Position numbers and translations under genes: made by a program
NCBI RefSeq assembly: GCF_000722545.1
Contig: NZ_JNVM01000004.1
Coordinates: 372,001 to 436,000 of the forward strand
Source: Paenibacillus tyrphae
GTDB lineage: Bacteria > Bacillota > Bacilli > Paenibacillales > NBRC-103111
Reading direction: 5' to 3'
DNA length: 64,000 nt
The notes under the pieces: model-generated
Databases searched by the model: none
Seen by the model: the letters and a program-made list of their open reading frames with translations, nothing else
Told to the model about the DNA's origin: nothing
Shown: piece by piece, positions 39,010-48,350 of the stretch
How the letters are laid out: every line of letters begins with the position of its first letter
Numbering within the stretch: position 1 is the stretch's first letter

Positions 39010-40220
39010 TCGTACTCGTCATTAATGCAGGCAGCTCCTCTCTTAAGTTTCAGCTTTACGAGATGGAGGACGAATCCGTGCTGGCCAAAGGGAAGGTGGA
39101 GCGGATCGGGATGGAATCCGCGATCTTGACATTTGAGCCGGAGGGCAAGCAGGACGTGCGCGAAGTCAGTGAAATTTTGGAGCATACGACCGCGATCCGC
39201 AAGGTGCTGGACATGCTGGTGCATCCGGTCCACGGGGTGCTCGAGTCGGCGCAGCAAATCGACGCGGTGGGCCACCGGGTCGTGCACGGGGGCGAATCGT
39301 TTTCCAATTCCGCATTGGTCAACGAAGAGGTAAAGCAGGAGATCAAGCGGTTGTTCGATCTGGCTCCGCTGCACAATCCTGCCCATATGCTCGGGATTCA
39401 GGCGGTCGAAGCGAATATGCCGAACGTGCCGCAGGCCGTCGTATTCGACACGGCGTTTCACCAAACGATGCCGCCGGTGACGTATTTGTACCCGATCCCG
39501 ATGGTGCTCTATAAGAAGCATAAAATTCGCCGCTACGGCTTCCACGGCACCTCGCACGCTTATGTGAGCGAGCGCGCTGCGGCATTCCTCGGGCGGCCGC
39601 TCCGCGAGCTGAAGCTGGTCACCTGCCACATCGGGAACGGGGCGAGCTGCACCGCGGTGATGGACGGGCGGTCGTACGATACGAGCATGGGAATGACGCC
39701 GCTGGAAGGGCTCATGATGGGAACGCGGAGCGGGGATATCGATCCGGCCATCGTCCCGTTTACGATGGGCAAGGAGGATTTGACGCTCAGCGAAGTGAAC
39801 TCGATGCTGAACAAGCACAGCGGACTGCTTGCCATCTCGGGCATCGGCAGCGACATGCGGGAGATTGACGAGGCAAGGCAGACGGGAGACCGCAATGCGG
39901 CGCTCGCGTTCGACATGTACGAGTACCGGCTGCGCAAATGTATCGGCGCTTACGCGGCTGCCATGAACGGCTTGGACGCCATCGTCTTCACGGCGGGTGT
40001 CGGGGAAAACTCCGCTTCGCTGCGGGCTGCGGTATGCCGCAATCTCAGCTTTCTCGGTTTGGAGCTGGACGAAGCAGCGAACGAACGGCGCGAATCTGGA
40101 GAACGCGCCATCTCGACGCCGGGCTCCCGGGTACAAGTGCTCGTCATCCCCACCAATGAGGAGCTTGTTATCGCTCGGGATACGTACCAGTTGATTTTGG
40201 ACCGAAATGATGTAAACTAG
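39006..40220 (+). CDS. ackA: Acetate kinase
   Basis: Makes ATP and acetate from acetyl phosphate, or the reverse. The first motif is [16 protein letters not shown] at residues 5-20, the second [15 protein letters not shown] near 178-192. [17 protein letters not shown] and [13 protein letters not shown] are also conserved. It is 404 residues, which fits AckA rather than the shorter butyrate kinase. It overlaps the 3-hydroxyacyl-CoA dehydrogenase gene by 4 nt, an arrangement that implies coupled expression. pta is not in the window. Confidence 0.95.
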   Translation: MIVLVINAGSSSLKFQLYEMEDESVLAKGKVERIGMESAILTFEPEGKQDVREVSEILEHTTAIRKVLDMLVHPVHGVLESAQQIDAVGHRVVHGGESFSNSALVNEEVKQEIKRLFDLAPLHNPAHMLGIQAVEANMPNVPQAVVFDTAFHQTMPPVTYLYPIPMVLYKKHKIRRYGFHGTSHAYVSERAAAFLGRPLRELKLVTCHIGNGASCTAVMDGRSYDTSMGMTPLEGLMMGTRSGDIDPAIVPFTMGKEDLTLSEVNSMLNKHSGLLAISGIGSDMREIDEARQTGDRNAALAFDMYEYRLRKCIGAYAAAMNGLDAIVFTAGVGENSASLRAAVCRNLSFLGLELDEAANERRESGERAISTPGSRVQVLVIPTNEELVIARDTYQLILDRNDVN

Positions 40221-40260
40221 TGAACGATGGTCAATTTTAAAAGTAGGTGGAGGAATGTTC

Positions 40261-41559
40261 ATGAACCGTAACCTGTGTATGATCGGGGATGTGAATAAAT
40301 ATATAAACGAGTCGGTGACAATCGGCTGCTGGCTGCATAACATCCGTTCCAGCGGCAAGATCCGTTTCCTGCAGCTGCGGGACGGCTCCGGGTTTATACA
40401 GGGCGTCGTCGTCAAGAGCGAAGTACCGGAGCAGGTATGGGAAGACGCGGGCAAGCTGACGCAAGAAAGCTCGCTTTACGTCACCGGAACGGTGCGCGAG
40501 GATACGCGCAGCAAAGGCGGCTTCGAGCTGACGGTAACCGGCGTCGAAATTATTCAAGTCACCAGCGATTATCCGATCACGCCCAAGGAGCACGGCGTCG
40601 ATTTTCTGATGGACCACCGCCATTTGTGGATCCGTTCGCCGCGTCAGCGGGCGATTCTGGTCATCCGGGCGCAAATTATCCGCGCGATTCAGCAATTTTT
40701 CGACGAGCGCAACTTCCATTTGGTCGATCCGCCGATTTTGACTCCTTCGTCCTGCGAAGGAACGACGAACTTGTTCCATACGAAATATTTCGACGAGGAC
40801 GCTTACTTGACGCAGAGCGGCCAGCTGTACATGGAAGCTGCGGCGATGGCGCTCGGCCGGGTATATTCGTTCGGTCCGACCTTCAGGGCGGAGAAATCGA
40901 AGACGCGCCGGCATTTGATCGAATTCTGGATGATCGAACCGGAGATGGCGTTCGTGACGCACGAAGAGAATCTTCAAGTGCAGGAGCAGTTCGTCTCTCA
41001 CATTGTACAATCGGTGCTGCAGAACTGCCGCCAGGAGCTTGAGACGCTGGAGCGCGATACGACGAAGCTGGAGCAAGTGGTGGGCCCGTTCCCGCGCATT
41101 ACGTACGACGAAGCGGTAAAATTCCTTCAAGAGAACGGTCACGAATTCGAATGGGGCGAAGACTTCGGCGCGCCTCACGAGACTGCCATTGCCGAGAAAT
41201 ATGAGAAGCCGGTGTTCATCACGCATTATCCGACGGAGATCAAAGCCTTCTATATGAAGCCGGATCCGAACCGACCGGAAGTCGTGCTTTGCGCGGACAT
41301 GATCGCTCCGGAAGGCTACGGGGAAATTATCGGAGGCAGCCAGCGGATCGACGATCCGGAGCTGATGGAAGAACGCTTCCAGCAGCACGAGCTGTCCAAA
41401 GAAGCGTACCAGTGGTACCTCGACCTGCGAAAATACGGCTCCGTGCCGCATTCGGGCTTCGGCTTGGGGCTTGAGCGCACGGTCGCTTGGATTTGCGGGC
41501 TCGATCACGTTCGCGAGACGATTCCGTTCCCGCGGTTGCTGTACCGCCTGTACCCGTAA
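40261..41559 (+). CDS. asnS: Asparaginyl-tRNA synthetase
   Basis: Class IIb synthetase of 432 residues. An OB-fold anticodon-binding domain is at about 10-115 ([20 protein letters not shown] and LRDGSGFIQ). The catalytic domain follows, with motif 2 in [27 protein letters not shown] and motif 3 in [15 protein letters not shown]. The start ATG at 40261 is 7 nt after GGTGGAGG; the ATG at 40255 is too close to that site. asnS followed by dnaD is the B. subtilis order. Confidence 0.96.
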   Translation: MNRNLCMIGDVNKYINESVTIGCWLHNIRSSGKIRFLQLRDGSGFIQGVVVKSEVPEQVWEDAGKLTQESSLYVTGTVREDTRSKGGFELTVTGVEIIQVTSDYPITPKEHGVDFLMDHRHLWIRSPRQRAILVIRAQIIRAIQQFFDERNFHLVDPPILTPSSCEGTTNLFHTKYFDEDAYLTQSGQLYMEAAAMALGRVYSFGPTFRAEKSKTRRHLIEFWMIEPEMAFVTHEENLQVQEQFVSHIVQSVLQNCRQELETLERDTTKLEQVVGPFPRITYDEAVKFLQENGHEFEWGEDFGAPHETAIAEKYEKPVFITHYPTEIKAFYMKPDPNRPEVVLCADMIAPEGYGEIIGGSQRIDDPELMEERFQQHELSKEAYQWYLDLRKYGSVPHSGFGLGLERTVAWICGLDHVRETIPFPRLLYRLYP

Positions 41560-41614
41560 GGTCTGCATGCGGAAGCCGTCTCTCGCGAGTCTGTAAGTGG
41601 AAAGTAGGGTAGGC

Positions 41615-42295
41615 ATGAGACGTAGCGATTACGACACGAAAGAGCTGCCGTCCGTGCTGCTCGCGGGCTGGCAGGACGGGAACGTCGACGTTCCCTACTG
41701 GCTGTTCAAATATTACAAGCAGCTTGGGCTGCTGGAGCCGGACGTGATGCTTATTCTTCATGTCATGGCCTTTAAGCAAAAGGAAAACAAAGATTTTCCG
41801 ACATTGGAAGAGCTTCAAGCCCGCATGTCGCTGCCACAGGAGAAAGTGATTGCCGTGCTGCAAAAGCTGATCCGGGAGCAACTGCTGCGGATCGACGAGA
41901 TCGAAGATCCCGTTACGGGCGTCCACAGCGAGGTTTATAACTTGCGGCCGCTGCTGGAGCGGCTCGCGGAGTGCCGCATCGAAGAGCATCGGGCGGAACT
42001 GGCGGCCAAGAAACAGGCCGAGCGGACAAGCAAAGCGGAGCGAAAAGATATTTTCTCGATTTTCGAAAACGAATTTGGCCGTCCGCTCACGCCGATGGAG
42101 CTGGAATCGATATCCGGGTGGATCGACAAAGATGGTTACCCTGAGGAGCTCATCCTCGCCGGTCTTAAGGAAGCGGTGTTCGCCGGCAAGCTGCATTTCC
42201 GGTACATCGACCGGATCTTGCTGGAGTGGCAGCGCAACCGGATTACGACCGTCGAGCAGGCGAAGGAGCACTCGCAGAAGTTCCGTTCCCGGTAA
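41615..42295 (+). CDS. dnaD: Primosomal replication protein DnaD
   Basis: DNA-remodelling initiation protein acting with DnaA, DnaB and DnaI in replication start and restart. The N-terminal winged-helix domain is at about 10-95 (VDVPYWLFKYYKQLGLLEPDVMLILHV). The C-terminal DnaD/DnaB2 domain is at about 133-205 (IFSIFENEFGRPLTPMELESI; LILAGLKEAVFAGKLHFRYIDRIL) and includes the YxxxIxxxW-like end RYIDRILLEWQ. It is 226 residues. The start signal is weak; I use the ATG at 41615. nth, which follows in B. subtilis, is absent. Confidence 0.94.
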   Translation: MRRSDYDTKELPSVLLAGWQDGNVDVPYWLFKYYKQLGLLEPDVMLILHVMAFKQKENKDFPTLEELQARMSLPQEKVIAVLQKLIREQLLRIDEIEDPVTGVHSEVYNLRPLLERLAECRIEEHRAELAAKKQAERTSKAERKDIFSIFENEFGRPLTPMELESISGWIDKDGYPEELILAGLKEAVFAGKLHFRYIDRILLEWQRNRITTVEQAKEHSQKFRSR

Positions 42296-42309
42296 GCGGG
42301 AACGAAATG

Positions 42310-42347
42310 GCCCTGCACGCATTTTTTTGCGTGCAGGGCTGTTTTGC
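42310..42347 (+). terminator. Terminator after dnaD
   Basis: GCCCTGCACGC pairs with GCGTGCAGGGC around a T-rich loop, and TGTTTTG follows. Confidence 0.85.
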
Positions 42348-42604
42348 GTTATTGGAGGACGGAGTGCCTCGCTGGGGGCATCGTGCAAGCGATCTATGCC
42401 AAAGGTATTACGAGCAAGCTTGCTGCGCCCTGTACACTTTCGGACCCTGACTAAAGTACCAGAGTTGCTTCATCAGTCGAAAAACGTGAAAAACATTTTA
42501 AAAAACTGTAGTTTTTTTGTAACTTTTTTGTGATTCGTGGCGTCTATTATAATAGGCGTGACATGATTTTACAGATTTATAGAACGGTTAGAAGGAGGGG
42601 CCAC
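42348..42604 (+). promoter_or_regulatory. Noncoding region with the probable promoter of the ABC export operon
   Basis: I see no gene here. TATAAT at 42548-42553 is a good -10, with a poor T-rich -35 near 42525-42530. A long T-rich track (42510-42531) precedes it and may act as an UP-like or regulator site. The leader to the first ATG is about 45 nt. Confidence 0.45.
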
Positions 42605-43459
42605 ATGTTCCGATGGCTGCGCAAACCTAAGAACGAAGCGCAGAATGAAGCGGCAGCCGCCGTGCCAGCCGCTCCGCAGGGGATCGAGACCGCGGCGCTG
42701 GAAGCCTCGGTCGACGGGGAAGCTGCTGCGGCAAGCGATGGCGCGAGTGTATTGGTCGATACCAGACCACCCATTGACACGAGTATCCCGCTCCTTACCG
42801 TAACGGGAGTGGAGCGTTCATTTCCTGTCGGAGGACAGCAGCTTCATGTACTCAAGGGAATCAATATGGAGCTGTATCCGACGCAGCTCGTTATGCTGAA
42901 AGGCCGGTCCGGTTCGGGGAAAACGACCCTGCTAAACATGATCGGCGGTCTGGACCAGCCGAACCGGGGACAAATCATGTTCAAGGAATACCCGTTCCAT
43001 GAATGCAGTGACGATCAGCGGACGTACATAAGAAGAAAAGAAATCGGCTTTATTTTTCAATCGTTTGCTTTGATGCCTCTTTTGTCTGCTTGGGAAAATG
43101 TGGAATTGTCACTGCGCATGGCAAAAGTTCCCCGATCGGAATGGAAGCCCCGCGTCACCCATTGTTTGGAGCTGGTGGGCCTCGGCAAGCGGATGCACCA
43201 TCGTCCGTTCGAGCTGTCGGGCGGGGAGCAGCAGCGTGTCGCGATTGCCAAAGCCATCGCGCACAAGCCCAGTCTGCTGCTTGCCGACGAGCCGACGGCG
43301 GAGCTCGATTCGCAAATGGGCGCGCAAGTCATGGCGGTATTCCGGGACATTATCCGTACCGAACGCATGACGATTTGCATGACAACGCATGATCCGACAA
43401 TAATGGAGGTTGCCGACCGTGTATTCGAAATGGTGGATGGAAAATTTATCAGTGGTTAA
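42605..43459 (+). CDS. ABC transporter ATP-binding protein, MacB/LolD type, with N-terminal extension
   Basis: ATPase of 284 residues. The motifs are Walker A GRSGSGKTT at 100-108, signature LSGGEQQRVAIA at 204-215 and Walker B LLLADEPTAELD at 224-235. Family members drive FtsX-type permeases. The first 60 residues are an extra segment: a basic start (MFRWLRKPKN) followed by an Ala- and Glu-rich, probably disordered stretch. The ATG at 42605 follows AAGGAGGGG. It is the first gene of a seven-gene operon; the next gene starts inside it, 41 nt before its stop. The substrate is unknown. Confidence 0.9.
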   Translation: MFRWLRKPKNEAQNEAAAAVPAAPQGIETAALEASVDGEAAAASDGASVLVDTRPPIDTSIPLLTVTGVERSFPVGGQQLHVLKGINMELYPTQLVMLKGRSGSGKTTLLNMIGGLDQPNRGQIMFKEYPFHECSDDQRTYIRRKEIGFIFQSFALMPLLSAWENVELSLRMAKVPRSEWKPRVTHCLELVGLGKRMHHRPFELSGGEQQRVAIAKAIAHKPSLLLADEPTAELDSQMGAQVMAVFRDIIRTERMTICMTTHDPTIMEVADRVFEMVDGKFISG

Positions 43460-44522
43460 AAAATCGGGCCGCCCGTTGCTGCTCGTTTGCATCGCCGCAT
43501 CTCTCGCATTGTCGTCCGGATGCTCGTTGCTGCCAAAGGAGGACGAGGAGGAAGTATTGCCGGCCATTACCCCGCCCCAGCTCTCCAAAAAACCGGAGTA
43601 TGCAGTCAAAACAGAGACGCTGGTGTTCGACGTTCCTCTCTCCGGGAAGCTGATGTCGACCGTGGAAGAAGATTTATACTTTACGGATGATGCCAACCGG
43701 CGCATCAAATCTTTCTTGGTCAAAACCGGAGACAAGGTGGAGCAGGGGCAAGTGATCGCCGAGCTTGACGTCACGGAGCAGGAAAACAAATTGCGGCAGA
43801 AACGGCTGCAGACGCGCCAGGATGAATTGAGTATGATCGAAAAGCTGCGCAAAGCCGATGAGACAGGCCCCGAGCAGTTGGAGCGGGACAAAATCGAATT
43901 TGAATTGAAAAAGGAAGAAGTAACCACGCTTGAAAAAACGATTGCCGGTGCCAAGCTGACGGCTCCTTATGCTGGTACGATTATCTCCGCTTACATGAAA
44001 AAAGGGGATACGGCCAAGGCTTACGATGCGGTCGCCACGATCGCGGATCTGTCTCAGCTTACGGTGGCTGCGACCATTAGCGCGGACAGCTTGTCGAAAG
44101 TCTCCGTTGGCATGGAGGCTGAAGCGGACATCAACGGCGTAGGCAAGGTCAAAGGCAAAGTGTCGAAGCTTCCGAGTCCGAAGGCCGGGAACAATGGCAA
44201 TGGCGACGGAGGGTTCCCGGGCGGAGGCCAGCAGAAAAAGCCGGATTCGATCGAAAACTATCTGCTGATCCAGCTTGACCAATTTCCGGAAGGAATTTCC
44301 CACGGAACGCCGCTCGGTGTGAAAATTATTACCCAGCGCAAGGAGAATGCCATTACGATTCCGCCTGCCGCTCTTCGTTCGTACGCGGGCCGCAATTACG
44401 TGCAGGTTGTGGACGATAAAGGCAACAAGCGCGAAGTGGACGTCGAAATCGGACTGCAGACGTCGACGGCTGTAGAGATTGTGAAAGGTCTCACGGCAGG
44501 GCAGAAAGTAGTGGGACGCTAA
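43419..44522 (+). CDS. Efflux adaptor lipoprotein (HlyD/MacA-like membrane fusion protein)
   Basis: Membrane fusion protein that would link the ABC permease to the outside. A signal peptide (RPLLLVCIAASLALSSGC) ends in a lipobox with Cys35. The usual order follows: a first lipoyl half (SFLVKTGDKVEQGQVIAELD), a coiled-coil hairpin at about 115-175, the second lipoyl half (KLTAPYAGTIISAYMKKGDTA) and a beta-barrel. A Gly- and Asn-rich loop is inserted near 250-270. I place the start at the GTG 43419, 9 nt after GGAGG. It overlaps the ATPase gene by 41 nt and the permease by 1 nt, so the three are coupled. Confidence 0.88.
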   Translation: MYSKWWMENLSVVKKSGRPLLLVCIAASLALSSGCSLLPKEDEEEVLPAITPPQLSKKPEYAVKTETLVFDVPLSGKLMSTVEEDLYFTDDANRRIKSFLVKTGDKVEQGQVIAELDVTEQENKLRQKRLQTRQDELSMIEKLRKADETGPEQLERDKIEFELKKEEVTTLEKTIAGAKLTAPYAGTIISAYMKKGDTAKAYDAVATIADLSQLTVAATISADSLSKVSVGMEAEADINGVGKVKGKVSKLPSPKAGNNGNGDGGFPGGGQQKKPDSIENYLLIQLDQFPEGISHGTPLGVKIITQRKENAITIPPAALRSYAGRNYVQVVDDKGNKREVDVEIGLQTSTAVEIVKGLTAGQKVVGR

Positions 44523-47413
44523 TGGCGATGTTCCGGTTTTTATTCCGTAAAATGTGGAACACGCGCTGGCTGACGCTCAGCACGCTCGCCGGCCTCATTA
44601 TGGCCGTCGCTTTTACGACCAGCATCCCGATGTATTCCGACGGCTCGCTCAAGCGCGTCGTGTCGAAATCGCTGGAGGAGAAGAACAACGGGCTTTCCGC
44701 CGGCGCCGTCATGATCCGATTTCAAGCGTCCGGCAACGAAAAAGCCGATCTGAATGCGCTGAGCGACGTTGATCAATACATAAAGGAAGAATTGCCTAAA
44801 GACATCGCGTTTCCGTATCAGGCGTACGTACGGACGTATTCTATTCGCGGCTCGCAAATTACGCCCGAGGATACGGGCAAGGTCGACCCGAGCAAGCGCC
44901 GGCAGATGACACTGATGGCCCAGAACGGCTTGAAGGATCAAGTCGAGCTGACGCAGGGGCAGTGGTTCTCCGAGCAGCCGCAGGGCGGAATCATTGAAGC
45001 CGTTATTCACGAGGAAGCGATGTTCCGCAATGACCTTCATATTGGCGACGTCTTCACATATCCGATCAGCGGCGGAAACGGAATTTCCCCGCTCAAAGTG
45101 AAAGTAACGGGAACGTTCAAGCCAAAGAACGAAACCGATCAGTATTGGTATCAAGGCATGGAAGGCCTGCTTACGTCCTTTTTTATGAGCGAAGCCGGTT
45201 TTAACGATTATGTGCTGAAAAGCAAAAAAATCCCGCTTAGCTTGGCCAATTGGTATTATGCTTTTGATTTGCGGGAAATCAAGACGAGCCAGCTGTCCTC
45301 GCTCGAGTCGAAGCTGGAACGTTTGGATATCGTCTTGTTCCAAAAGCTCAAGAACACAAGGGTGGATATTTCGTTTATCCCACTGCTGCAGGAATTTAAG
45401 GTGCAGAGCTTGCAGCTGCAAATGCTGCTCTTTACATTGGCGGCGCCGATGATCGCCATGGTGTTCTATTATATCGTCATGAACGCCAGACAATCGCTCG
45501 ACCGCCAGCGAACCGTCATTGCGGTGATCCGCAGCCGGGGCGGCAGTACGAATCAAATCATCTGGATTTATTTGCTCGAAGGGCTGCTGCTCGGCGCGGT
45601 TGCAATGATCATGGGCCCACTGCTCGGCTGGTTTATGGCGAAGAGCATAGGTTCGTCCAGTGGGTTCCTGGCATTCGTCGACCGTAAGGCGGTACCTGTC
45701 GGGGTGTCGAGCGAAGCGCTGCTGTACGGCGTGGCCGCAGTCGTTATTGCGCTGATGGCCAGCGTCATACCGGCCATTGTCTACGCCAAAGCCTCCATCG
45801 TCAGCTATAAGCAGAAGCTGGCCAGATCGGATCGAAAACCGTTTTGGCAGCGCTGGTTTTTGGATGTGGCGCTGGTCGGTCTGGTGGGCTACGGGTATTA
45901 CCTGTTCCACGACCGGCAAGATTTATTCAGCCGGACTGGGCTAACGACCGATCAGTTGAGCGTGAACCCGCTGCTGTTTTTTATTCCGGCCTTGTCGATC
46001 ATTGCGCTTGGACTGTTTTTCCTGCGCATTTTCCCGTGGTTGCTTCGCTTCGGCAACTGGCTGGGCAAAAGGCTGCTGCCGGTTCCCGTCTACCTGACGC
46101 TGACCCAGCTCTCACGTTCGTCTACGGCGTACTATCCGCTCATGCTGCTGCTCATTTTGACGCTCGGGCTCGGCATTTACAACGCTTCTGCGGCTCGGAC
46201 GATCGACTTGAACTCGACGGAGCGGGTGCTTTATGCCTACGGCACCGATGTTACCATGAGAGCGGAATGGACTTCCGTATCCGACGACCTGCCGTCAACG
46301 TCCAACCAGAATAAGGGCGGACAAGGTCAAGGGCAAGGACAGGGCGGAGGAAAGAATCCCGGTCAAGGGGGCGGCGGCCAGCCTGGAGGTCCGGGAGAAG
46401 GCCCGCCGCCGAAGCTGCGTTACATCGAACCTCCGTTCCAGGTGTTTCGGGAGCTGGAAGGCGTCGAGCACGCAGCCCGCGTGCTGCAATCGAAGGGGAA
46501 CGTGGTCGTTTCCGGCAAGTCGCTCGGACAAGGTATGCTGATGGGCATCGATAACGCCGATTTCGCCAAGGTGGCGTGGTTTCGCAAAGACTTGTACAAA
46601 ACGCATCCTTACAACTACTTGAATTTGTTAGGGCAATATGAGCAGGCGGTCATCATTCCGACCTCTTTTGCCGAAAAACATCATATCAAGTCGGGGGATT
46701 TGATCAGCATTTCGGTTTCCAGCCAGCCGGTCGAGTTTGTCGTGGTAGCTACCGTGCCTTACTGGCCGAGCCAGTATCCGGATCAGACGCCGTTTTTTAT
46801 CGCTAACCTCGACTATGTGTACGATCAAGCGCCTGTCGTACCTTACGATGTATGGATGAAAATGAAAGACGGAGCCAAGGTAGCGCCGGTCATTGAAGCG
46901 CTCAAAGCAAAAAATATCGGCATTGCCAGCGTCAAAGACGTCCGCAACGAACTGATCACGCAGAAAAAGCACCCGGCGCGTGGCGGCGTGTTCGGCATCC
47001 TGAGCCTCGGCTTTCTCGTATCCGTTCTTGTCTCGTTGATCGGCTACATTTTGTACTGGTTTTTCAACTTGTCCAGCCGGGTCGTTCAGTTCGGCGTGCT
47101 GCGCGCCATGGGGTTGTCACGACGACAGCTTACGGGCATGCTGCTGCTTGAGCAGCTGTTTACCGCCGGGCTGGCCATTGCACTCGGTCTCGGTATCGGC
47201 AAACTGACGAGCTACTTATTCCTGCCGTTCCTGCAGACCGCGGAGAACGTCAAGACGCAGGTGCCTCCGTTCCGCGTTATATTCGATGCGAGAGATACCG
47301 ATCAACTGTATGTCGTCATAGCCGTTATGATGCTGACCGGTGCCGGGTTGTTGTTCCTTCACATCAGAAGGCTGCGCGTACATCAGGCCGTGAAGCTGGG
47401 AGAGGAGAAATGA
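44522..47413 (+). CDS. Large FtsX-family ABC permease
   Basis: A 963-residue permease, about twice the size of a single MacB-type subunit, with two FtsX-like halves. There is a first membrane helix near 14-34, a large extracellular domain to about 290, and membrane segments near 300-320, 345-370, 395-425, 440-460, 480-505 and 530-560. A second extracellular domain contains a Gly/Gln/Pro-rich linker at about 597-633. Three final helices lie at about 822-950 (GILSLGFLVSVLVSLIGYIL). The start ATG shares an A with the adaptor stop codon. Its two halves could give a full transporter core in a single chain. Confidence 0.88.
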   Translation: MAMFRFLFRKMWNTRWLTLSTLAGLIMAVAFTTSIPMYSDGSLKRVVSKSLEEKNNGLSAGAVMIRFQASGNEKADLNALSDVDQYIKEELPKDIAFPYQAYVRTYSIRGSQITPEDTGKVDPSKRRQMTLMAQNGLKDQVELTQGQWFSEQPQGGIIEAVIHEEAMFRNDLHIGDVFTYPISGGNGISPLKVKVTGTFKPKNETDQYWYQGMEGLLTSFFMSEAGFNDYVLKSKKIPLSLANWYYAFDLREIKTSQLSSLESKLERLDIVLFQKLKNTRVDISFIPLLQEFKVQSLQLQMLLFTLAAPMIAMVFYYIVMNARQSLDRQRTVIAVIRSRGGSTNQIIWIYLLEGLLLGAVAMIMGPLLGWFMAKSIGSSSGFLAFVDRKAVPVGVSSEALLYGVAAVVIALMASVIPAIVYAKASIVSYKQKLARSDRKPFWQRWFLDVALVGLVGYGYYLFHDRQDLFSRTGLTTDQLSVNPLLFFIPALSIIALGLFFLRIFPWLLRFGNWLGKRLLPVPVYLTLTQLSRSSTAYYPLMLLLILTLGLGIYNASAARTIDLNSTERVLYAYGTDVTMRAEWTSVSDDLPSTSNQNKGGQGQGQGQGGGKNPGQGGGGQPGGPGEGPPPKLRYIEPPFQVFRELEGVEHAARVLQSKGNVVVSGKSLGQGMLMGIDNADFAKVAWFRKDLYKTHPYNYLNLLGQYEQAVIIPTSFAEKHHIKSGDLISISVSSQPVEFVVVATVPYWPSQYPDQTPFFIANLDYVYDQAPVVPYDVWMKMKDGAKVAPVIEALKAKNIGIASVKDVRNELITQKKHPARGGVFGILSLGFLVSVLVSLIGYILYWFFNLSSRVVQFGVLRAMGLSRRQLTGMLLLEQLFTAGLAIALGLGIGKLTSYLFLPFLQTAENVKTQVPPFRVIFDARDTDQLYVVIAVMMLTGAGLLFLHIRRLRVHQAVKLGEEK

Positions 47414-47417
47414 TGTA

Positions 47418-48296
47418 GTGATTCATTGCGACGGACTCGTCAAAATATACAAGACCGACGATATCGAGGTCGTTGCGCTTCATGGGCTGAACATTTCCGT
47501 CGCCCAAGGGGAAATGATGGCGATCATCGGAAACAGCGGCAGCGGGAAGTCGACGTTACTGAACATTCTGGGGGGGCTCGACCGCCCCTCCGCCGGTCAG
47601 GTCCACGTGGGCGAATGGAACCTGCTGAAAATAACGGACGACGAGCTGGTGAAGTACAAGCGCAAAACCGTCGGCTTCATCTGGCAGAACAATGCGCGAA
47701 ATCTCGTTCCTTACTTGACGGCGCTTGAGAATGTGGAAATGCCGATGATGCTGAGCGGACAGTACGACCGCGCCTATGCGAAGCAGCTGCTGGAGTGGGT
47801 TGGCCTCAAAGAGCGGCTCAACAACAAGCTGCAGCAGCTGTCCGGCGGCGAGCAGCAGCGGGTGGCAATTGCGATTGCGCTCGCGAATCGCCCGTCCTTG
47901 TTGTTGGCTGATGAACCGACTGGTTCCGTCGATACGCGGACGTCGGATATGATCATGGACATTTTCCGGCATCTGAATTCCGAGCTTGGCGTGACCATCG
48001 TTATCGTAACCCACGATATGGCACTTGCCGGCAAGGTGGACCGCGTCGTCGCCATCCGCGACGGGATGACGAGCACCGAATTCGTCAAACGCAACCCAAA
48101 CTTGGACGACGAAGGCGGGACGGCGGCATCGCATGGATCGATTCACGATGTTCATGAAGAATATGTCGTGCTCGACCGGGCAGGACGGCTTCAAATTCCG
48201 AGATCGTATTTGCAGGCGCTCGGGATTGAAGGAAAGGCATCGATGGAATTCGACGGCGAGAAAATCATTATACGTACGCCGAAGTCGCTGGATTAG
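47418..48296 (+). CDS. ABC transporter ATP-binding protein with AbrB-like C-terminal domain
   Basis: Second ATPase of the operon, 292 residues. Walker A is IGNSGSGKST at 37-46, signature LSGGEQQRVAIA at 141-152, Walker B SLLLADEPTGSVD at 160-172, and H-loop THD at 198-200. After residue 225 comes a linker and then a segment at about 248-287 reading VVLDRAGRLQIPRSYLQALG and SMEFDGEKIIIR. This matches the swapped-hairpin AbrB/MazE/SpoVT pattern (GRxxIPxxxxxxLGI then an EIIxR strand). Such a tail is unusual for an ABC ATPase. The start is GTG, after GAGGAG, 4 nt after the permease. Confidence 0.9.
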   Translation: MIHCDGLVKIYKTDDIEVVALHGLNISVAQGEMMAIIGNSGSGKSTLLNILGGLDRPSAGQVHVGEWNLLKITDDELVKYKRKTVGFIWQNNARNLVPYLTALENVEMPMMLSGQYDRAYAKQLLEWVGLKERLNNKLQQLSGGEQQRVAIAIALANRPSLLLADEPTGSVDTRTSDMIMDIFRHLNSELGVTIVIVTHDMALAGKVDRVVAIRDGMTSTEFVKRNPNLDDEGGTAASHGSIHDVHEEYVVLDRAGRLQIPRSYLQALGIEGKASMEFDGEKIIIRTPKSLD

Positions 48297-48350
48297 TATG
48301 ATGGATTCGTGAAGCGGAGAGAACCATATTAACCGATGAGGATCTGAAAC

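Noticed and set aside
38982..41616. Two long minus-strand frames (490 and 459 codons) over ackA and asnS
   Set aside because: Both are antisense to conserved enzymes whose frames and motifs are complete; no start signals were found.
42226..42604. Frame of 74 codons at 42226-42450 after dnaD
   Set aside because: It overlaps the dnaD end and its terminator and has no ribosome binding site.
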